NCBI GenBank assembly: GCA_963082975.1
Contig: OY720344.1
Span: 7,985,580 to 8,049,579 of the forward strand
Reading direction: 5' to 3'
Source: Labia minor
Lineage: Eukaryota; Arthropoda; Insecta; Dermaptera; Spongiphoridae
DNA length: 64,000 bases
Position 1 is the first letter of the stretch. Each line of letters opens with the position of its first letter. Made by a program: the position numbers and the translations under genes. Shown here one piece after another: positions 57,892-64,000 of this stretch. A model generated the notes under the pieces. It saw nothing but the letters and a program-made list of their open reading frames with translations, did no database searches and was not told where the DNA came from.

Positions 57892-58736
57892 CAGTAGAAC
57901 CTCGTTAACTCAAACCTCGGTAACTTAAGACCCTCTACAACTTCAAAAAATAATATGTTCCCTTCCCATCAGAGCCCAAAACCTCAATTACTTAAAATTC
58001 GCCACCTCTTTAACTTGAAGGAGTAATCTCTGTATTGGCTCTCAGAAGCTGAAATCTTGAAGAAACAAGAATCAGGAGAAAGTCTTCAATGTAAAAGTCG
58101 AAAAATTGCCGAATTCTCTAGAACAGAGGTGGCCAACCCAAATGATCTTACGGGCCACTTTGGAAATGCATCATAACTTCGCGGGCCGCATATAAAATTA
58201 TACATACCCATATTAGATTTAGACCCATTATAGATATTGTTTGGTGTGACAAATTGAAAAATAAGGAATTTTTATTATGTTTACTATTATTTTTACATAT
58301 AAACATATATAATATTTATTTCACTAATGCGATATTTGTTTCATGAGGGCGCAGAATATAAAAGTGTGATGAATCTCGCGGGCCGCAAAAATGTTTACGG
58401 CGGGCCACATGCGGCCCGCGGGCCGCGGGTTGGCCACCCCTGCTCTAGAACAATGTTTGTTTACGTGGTTCAAACAGTGTCGAAACAAAAATATCAGTGT
58501 TAGTGGACCCATACTCAAAGAAAAAGCTGAAGAGTTCAATAATTCGCTAAAAACCAAAAATTTTAAAGCAAGCAATGGCTTGTTATAGAATTTTAAGAAA
58601 CGACATGATTTAGCCTTTAAAAAAATGTTATTAACCTATCCGCCTATCCCTAACATAGACCCTTGATAAGTTAAAACCTCTATAACTTAAAATATTTTGT
58701 GTTTCCCTTGAACTTTAACTTATCGAGGTTCTACTG
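57892..58736 (+). pseudogene. pogo/Tigger-like transposon relic, split by an hAT MITE
   Basis: Terminal inverted repeats CAGTAGAACCTCG and CGAGGTTCTACTG lie directly next to TA on both sides (57890-57891 and 58737-58738). The interior keeps pieces of a CENP-B-type DNA-binding region: CKSRKIAEF before the MITE, and after it LFTWFKQCRNKN, VSGPILKEKAEEF and NFKASNGLL, then NFKKRHDL after a stop. The DDE catalytic domain is deleted. The 65-codon frame 58391-58588 is a chance fusion of MITE and transposase sequence. Confidence 0.9.
58124..58442. mobile_element. hAT MITE (GTGGCCAACC family) with exact 8-bp duplication
   Basis: Starts CAGAGGTGGCCAACCC and ends GGGTTGGCCACCCCTG. CTCTAGAA flanks it at 58116-58123 and 58443-58450. 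The right part is very G/C-rich (CATGCGGCCCGCGGGCCGCG), unlike anything nearby. It sits inside the pogo/Tigger relic and so is younger. Confidence 0.95.
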
Positions 58737-59373
58737 TATAATTCATTATTTCTTATTATTAAACATTTTAGAGAAATATCAAATAGCAAACTGTATTTTT
58801 ATAAATAATTATTTTTATATAGTAGATCAATTTTTAAAATTAACTGTGAGTTTTTATGTTGGTTAATTAATAAAATGTGTAAAAAAAGAATTGAATTTTT
58901 AAGAAAATAATATAAATTTATATGTGTATAGATGTATCTATATGTATTTATTTAATTTTTTTTTAAAGAGAGAGTGGGGTGGGAGTAGAGAGGTATTTAA
59001 ATTCTTATGATTCTTTTTTTATTTGAAATATATATAAATTTTAGAATATATTATATTTATGTAGAGTAAATAGATAAATCTTATATCTTTCTATATTTAA
59101 ATACAATAGGTAAACGTAAACCTTAAACTTAAAACTCACTTTTCAACATATAAATAGGAAATTTAACCAATTTAACAACCTATACCTATATAATAATCTT
59201 TATAGTTATAATGAATCTTACCAAGATACAAATTTATGTCCATTTTTTTCATTACAATCTATTCTAGTTTATTAGTGGAAATCATTATACATTAAAAATT
59301 GATATTTTACCAATTTTGCTTAATTAATTAAAAAGCGAATCTAATAATATTACAATCTGATATCAATCGAATC
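58737..59373. other. AT-rich intergenic DNA
   Basis: No gene is supported; AGAGAGAGTGGGGTGGGAG lies near 58967. Confidence 0.4.
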
Positions 59374-59545
59374 CAATGGATCCCAAAATGGGACGTACGC
59401 ACCACAGGGGGACAATTTGACTCTTCAGGGGGGTAATGAAAAAAATTGACGAGTCCATCAGGTTACTTAGTGAACAATTAAAATTTTTTAATATTAAAAC
59501 TTCTGTATATGTAAAATAGGGGGGAGGGGGACCTTTTAGGTTTTA
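59374..59545 (+). mobile_element. Possible hAT element end
   Basis: CAATGGATCCCAAAATGGGA, CGTACGCACCACAGGGGGAC and CAGGGGGGTAATGAAAA recall the hAT end type CAGTGGTTCCCAAA...GGGGTACGC. No second end or duplication was found. Confidence 0.35.
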
Positions 59546-60115
59546 GTTTATTTTAAAAAAAATCAACGATATAAAATAGAATATTTTTTCCTTTTTTTAT
59601 ATTATAATTTGTATAATACATATTTTAAAATAATTAAATTGTATAATTTTAATTTTTATATTTATGCTGAAAAAACTAAATTATATATATTGTCGTATAT
59701 AAGATATAAGGGGGTTGGTATTTTATAAGAAAAAATGGATTATAAAATTAGTTTAATTAATTGGTAGCACTCTGGATTGAATTTTGTATAATTAAAAGGG
59801 TTATTGAATCCGCGTAGGTTGATATGGGAAATATTAAAATTGAATAGGTTCAATATGAAAAAATGCTATATATATAAAATTATAACTAAAAATTATTTAT
59901 TTAATAAACTAGGAGAATTAAGATTACAATGGATAACAAAAGAAATCAAGATGAAATAGAATAATTGAATGGTACCGAAAAAAAAGATATAAATATAAAT
60001 TAAAAGAACTTTAATTTATATTTTAGCAATTGCAATTATAATTAATGATTAATTACCAATGGTCGACCACAGTTAGTATATTGTGTAGTTAAGGAATTGA
60101 GAATTCATTGGAGAC
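59546..60115. other. AT-rich intergenic DNA
   Basis: Nothing recognisable. Confidence 0.4.
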
Positions 60116-60349
60116 TTGAGTCTTGAGTGTCGTCCGGCGGATTTAACTGGGACATCGATTGTGCAGCAACATTTCTCAAAAAAGGGGTTGTGTATGAGAT
60201 GCCCTTCCAGCCAGGAAAAATGTTTGTCTCCCTTTGCTCAAACCTTGATCAAGACTGACTCAAATATCATTTTCACCAATAATGAAACCTTTCCCCACCT
60301 TGAACACATGGATGGGTCCCTGTACACGTGCATACAACATGTCCCATGA
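60116..60349 (+). other. Unassigned coding-like block
   Basis: A 77-codon frame with near-balanced composition begins at TTG (no ATG): LSLECRPADLTGTSIVQQHF ... HMDGSLYTCIQHVP. No domain is recognised. The block keeps its composition exactly over the frame, which would fit an exon, but no convincing splice pair is seen. Conserved non-coding DNA is equally possible. Confidence 0.25.
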
Positions 60350-61199
60350 CCAAACGTCCTTTTCTTTAATTTAGCACAATGTGTTGAAAAATGAAAGTTC
60401 TAGCTTTCGCATTATTATATACATAAAAAATGTATTTTTTAGGATTATATATTACAATATATATATTATTTTACTGTGAAAATTGTCGTCTTACTAATTG
60501 AATGACTTGAGTGAATAATATATTCTTATAGTTACATACTTGTTTTATAAAAATAAAATACTTAAATAATAACAATAATAATAATAATAAATATACTTTG
60601 TTTATGTCTAGCCTGGCTAAGTTCTTGTTTTGCTTTTTTCATAATTACCTTTATAAATTGATCCAAACTTAATTAACTTTACTATTCCAAGTGATTGACA
60701 ATCGTTCATATGTGAGAGTTCTTCGTTTTACATTGAAATAAATGCGATATCCTTTAATGATAATAATAATTATAATAAAATGTTTTTTTTTATTTATTTA
60801 AGTATTGTGTTAGATGATGGAGGATGGAGAATGTAAAATAGGTGAGTGTGAGTGAAAAGGGTTCGGACAAACTAAAAGACAACCGGCCATCTGCGTGCGA
60901 CAAACTGACAGGTCTCCTGGTTTCACTTGCCGGCTGAACTGAACTGGTTCTCACACTTGGGAGAAGAGTGAGGAAGAAGAGAGAGAGAGAGATCCCTCAG
61001 GGGGTCAAACGACTCATCTAAGAACATTGACGATATTCGAATAATTTAACAAATGCAATGCTTCCACGCCATGTGTCAGCCAGACATTACAATTAGTTAA
61101 CATTTTTGCAATTGAATTTTATAATGTAATTACTTCTTGTCTGTGATGTATATACGACCAACAACAACACAACACAACACCTGGATTATACAATTATAT

Positions 61200-61238
<39 letters not shown>

Positions 61239-61708
61239 TATATCTCAAAGTATTTTTTTATAAACTAGTACTACTACTACTACTACTACTATTCATATTA
61301 TAATATTATTATAGAAATCAACTGGTAAATTTTATTACTATACTATTCTATAATATAATAATTATTATATAAAATATTTATGAATTTATTACAAAATTTA
61401 TATACATCAAAATGCATTCTCCCATTTAAATAATTATTTCACAATTTTTTTTATAAACGAGCAAAAATTATTTCAACTTCAGTATCCTGATTCACACATT
61501 TGAAAATGAGCAAATAAATCAATCTATAAACACAAATTGTTAATTTTTAATGCAACAACAACATTGTGGTGAATGAATCAAGAGTAAAAATAATTTATTT
61601 AAGAATTAATCCTTTTTTCAAAGTTGAATAACTATGTTTTTTTATAATTTTGAGAAATGGTTTACAATTCAGTAATTCTTGCTCATGCATTTTGAATACT
61701 TTTTTATT
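60350..61708. other. Intergenic DNA with an island and (TA)n
   Basis: An island at 60860-61030 (AAACTAAAAGACAACCGGCC; GTTTCACTTGCCGGCTGAAC) is unexplained and possibly regulatory. (TA)n at 61203-61236 and (ACT)n at 61266-61290. Confidence 0.4.
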
Positions 61709-62350
61709 CAGGGTCATCGAAAAAGGTGGACGGAATTTATCTTGTACAACTATTCGATAAATAAATATGTCATCAACACGAAATTAACGAGAGATTGAGT
61801 AGCATTATAAATATTTTGAGTAGCATTTACTTGAAGTCAGTGGGCGCATGCCCAGTCGCCATCTTGCTTTGCGCAGTCATTACCGTGCGGCTCGACGGGG
61901 TCAGTCACTTCAGAGACGCCATGACTACCGCACAGCAGAAAGCGCAGTGTGTGTACGCTGAGTTTAAATCACCTGTGTTGGTGCAGCGTCATTTTAGCCG
62001 TACTTATAGATAAAATCCACCTACAGACAAAGCTATTGTTCATTGGTTTAATCAGTTTAAAGAAACTGAAAGTGTTGATATCAAGAAAGTTGAAACTAAG
62101 TATGGCTAATACAACTATTATACATAATATTCTTCACAAACGTCTTAAATTATAGAAGAATTTACGCAGCCATTGTAACTGTGACTCCTGCAATGCTTCA
62201 AAACACGTGGTGGGAGATGTCATGTCTGTCGTGCGACGGGGGCAGTACAAATCGAAACTTTTTAGAGTACATAAAAAAGTTTAAGATTTTCTGTGTCTTT
62301 TGATGTTTAAATAAATATTCTACCATTTGTATTACTTTTCGATGACCCTG
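61709..62350 (+). pseudogene. Internally deleted Tc1/mariner-superfamily element
   Basis: Inverted ends CAGGGTCATCGAAAA and TTTTCGATGACCCTG bound a 642-bp unit; TATT directly abuts both sides. The coding remnant starts at ATG 61921 (MTTAQQKAQCVYAEFKSPV, LVQRHFSRTYR-stop, NPPTDKAIVHWFNQF), which fits the DUF4817-type HTH head. It then jumps to a C-terminal piece at about 62150-62285 (RRIYAAIVTVTPAMLQNTWW). The DDE centre is missing and a stop interrupts the head. A 4-bp duplication would be odd for Tc1/mariner, so the family assignment rests on the peptide parts. Confidence 0.7.
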
Positions 62351-64000
62351 TATTATTCTTTTTACATTGGTTTAAGCTTTAAAAGTCCTTACAAATATCT
62401 GTAGTTGAATCTTCAAATATATTTAAAATAATTATCAAAATATGGTGTAAATTCTAAATGATTCTCCATTTTATTTAAGCAAAAATATGTTTGAATTCAT
62501 CAATATGATATTATTATAGTTAAATAGATTTTGTTAAAAATATTTTTTTATTTAGTGAATATAAAATAAGATTAAAAAAAAGAAAATATATATATATATA
62601 AATATTAAAATTTCTTTATAATAAATTTCATCAGAATATCAACTTTGTTTGTTTGTTTGTTTGTTTTTTTTAATTTTATTTCATATGCCTTTTCTCTCTA
62701 AATCCAATAAATATGCAAGATTTTTATCCTTCCTTCTCACTCTTTATTTTTGTATTTAATCGTATCTTCCTATCAAGAGTAACTTCCTGTATTTTTTGGT
62801 ATTTTATTATAGATATTAAAATTCTTCTGAAAGAAACAGAAAAGATGTCTTATCTTGGAAATTTACTCCGTGTTTTGTCACTGCAGGGAGTCTCAAGGAA
62901 TCACTCAATTGAATGAAAAAAAGACAATAAGTACACGAATAATAAAGTTGTTATGAGAAAATATACACAACCAACGTACTATATAAGTAACCCCTTCTTT
63001 TCATTAACACATACCTATAACTAATATTTAAACATTATTATATTTAATAATATATATATATATATATATATATAAATATGATAAAAATACAATTATAAAT
63101 AGGAATAATTCTCTATCAATGAATAAATTTTCAAGATGAGTTTTTTTTTTAATTTAGAAATATTTTATTTCAAAAAAAAATTCTAAACTAATTTGAAACA
63201 GAGCATAGGCCCTATACTGAATTTGGTATATTTTCAGAACAACCTCATGTGTGTGTGATAAGAAATTTGCTTACGCAACGAGGACGATACATTTCGATAA
63301 AAGTGGGGAGATGAAAAACACATTTAAATTTTCCTTATGTCGGAAAGTTTAGCGTACTGAACAATTTGCATATTAATCATAAAGGACATAATAGGAAATT
63401 TTGAACGAAGATGGTTTAGAGAAAAGACTTATAATTAATTTTGAAAAAACTAATTTATGCTGATTTCTAAATAATAAACAACAATCTTATTTACAAAAAA
63501 TTATAAATATGTATAAAATTTATAAAATTTATATCAAATTAATAATATTTAAAAATATTATGTACTTTTGAAAATATTTCGGATTGAATATTGGAATTGA
63601 GAAATTAACATAAATATATATATTTATATAAATTAAATATACTTAATATATGTTATGTTATGAGAGGTTAATTTTTCATTACATAAGGATATTATTTTTC
63701 ATTATCTAAATTGTCATTTAGACATATTGGATTTAATTGAACTCATTCAAATTATTATTATTATCGAATATTATATATTTTTAAAACTTATTATAATAAA
63801 TAGAGAGAATTGTCATTTTATAAATAAAGAATAAATTAACCACAAAAAGACCTCATGAATCTCCGATTAATGAATGCTTTGACAATAATAATTTATCTAA
63901 TTTTAACAACGATATGTCTTTATAACAAACCAGATGGACTTTTGTTTTCAAAATAATATAATTTTTTTAGACAATTTTCAAAACATATGGATTTAAAATA
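62351..64000. other. AT-rich intergenic DNA to the window end
   Basis: No gene is supported. (TTTG)n lies at 62645-62667 and (TA)n at 63050-63075. The block 63190-63420 (GAACAACCTCATGTGTGTGT; CGCAACGAGGACGATACATT) is slightly less AT-rich and unexplained. The 67-codon ORF at 62713 has no recognisable domain. Confidence 0.45.

Noticed and set aside
58391..58588. 65-codon ORF as a gene
   Set aside because: Its first part is translated hAT MITE and its second part a pogo/Tigger remnant.

Overview
The window looks like non-genic, repeat-filled DNA from an insect or other arthropod nuclear genome. It is very AT-rich and dense in microsatellites. It carries a BEL/Pao LTR retrotransposon, D34D mariner, pogo/Tigger and hAT elements, tRNA-derived SINEs and non-LTR retrotransposon tails. 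There are no bacterial-style operons, and no complete host gene is visible. The only long intact coding region is the gag-protease ORF of the retrotransposon (2788-4782). The species cannot be named from sequence alone.

Layout. 1-6.1 kb: a young, internally deleted BEL element (1669-6106) with LTRs that look identical, a 5-bp target duplication, and gag plus protease but no reverse transcriptase, RNase H or integrase. 6.1-20 kb: a mariner relic, two SINE copies, two non-LTR retrotransposon tails, fold-back and hAT-type MITEs, and a perfect 59-bp-arm palindrome. 20-36 kb: repeat families R1-R4, a mariner-derived MITE nested in an R2 copy, and a mariner relic split by a composite 5S rRNA + tRNA SINE (34850-35276). 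36-48 kb: repeats nested three deep (R6, then hAT with target duplication GATTAGAT, then R2) and more R1-R4 copies. 48.7-50.9 kb: three less AT-rich islands with coding-like frames and splice-like borders on the minus strand, the best hint of a host gene. 51-64 kb: more R1/R2, a mariner relic with an hAT MITE at its end, a pogo/Tigger relic split by an hAT MITE, and a deleted Tc1/mariner-superfamily element.

Main points. (1) R1 and R2 have unrelated sequences but the same design: a 5' terminal motif, its inverted copy near the 3' end, then a short perfect hairpin at the 3' end. This is the layout described for Helentron-associated elements (HINEs). (2) Four R2 copies each carry two full CRE palindromes (TGACGTCA) exactly 20 bp apart. 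(3) The composite 5S-tRNA SINE keeps a paired 5S helix I through compensatory change. (4) Exact 8-bp target duplications and a paralogous empty site allow an order of insertion to be read. Short GC-richer islands between repeats may be conserved regulatory DNA or isolated exons; these calls are weak without comparison to other genomes.
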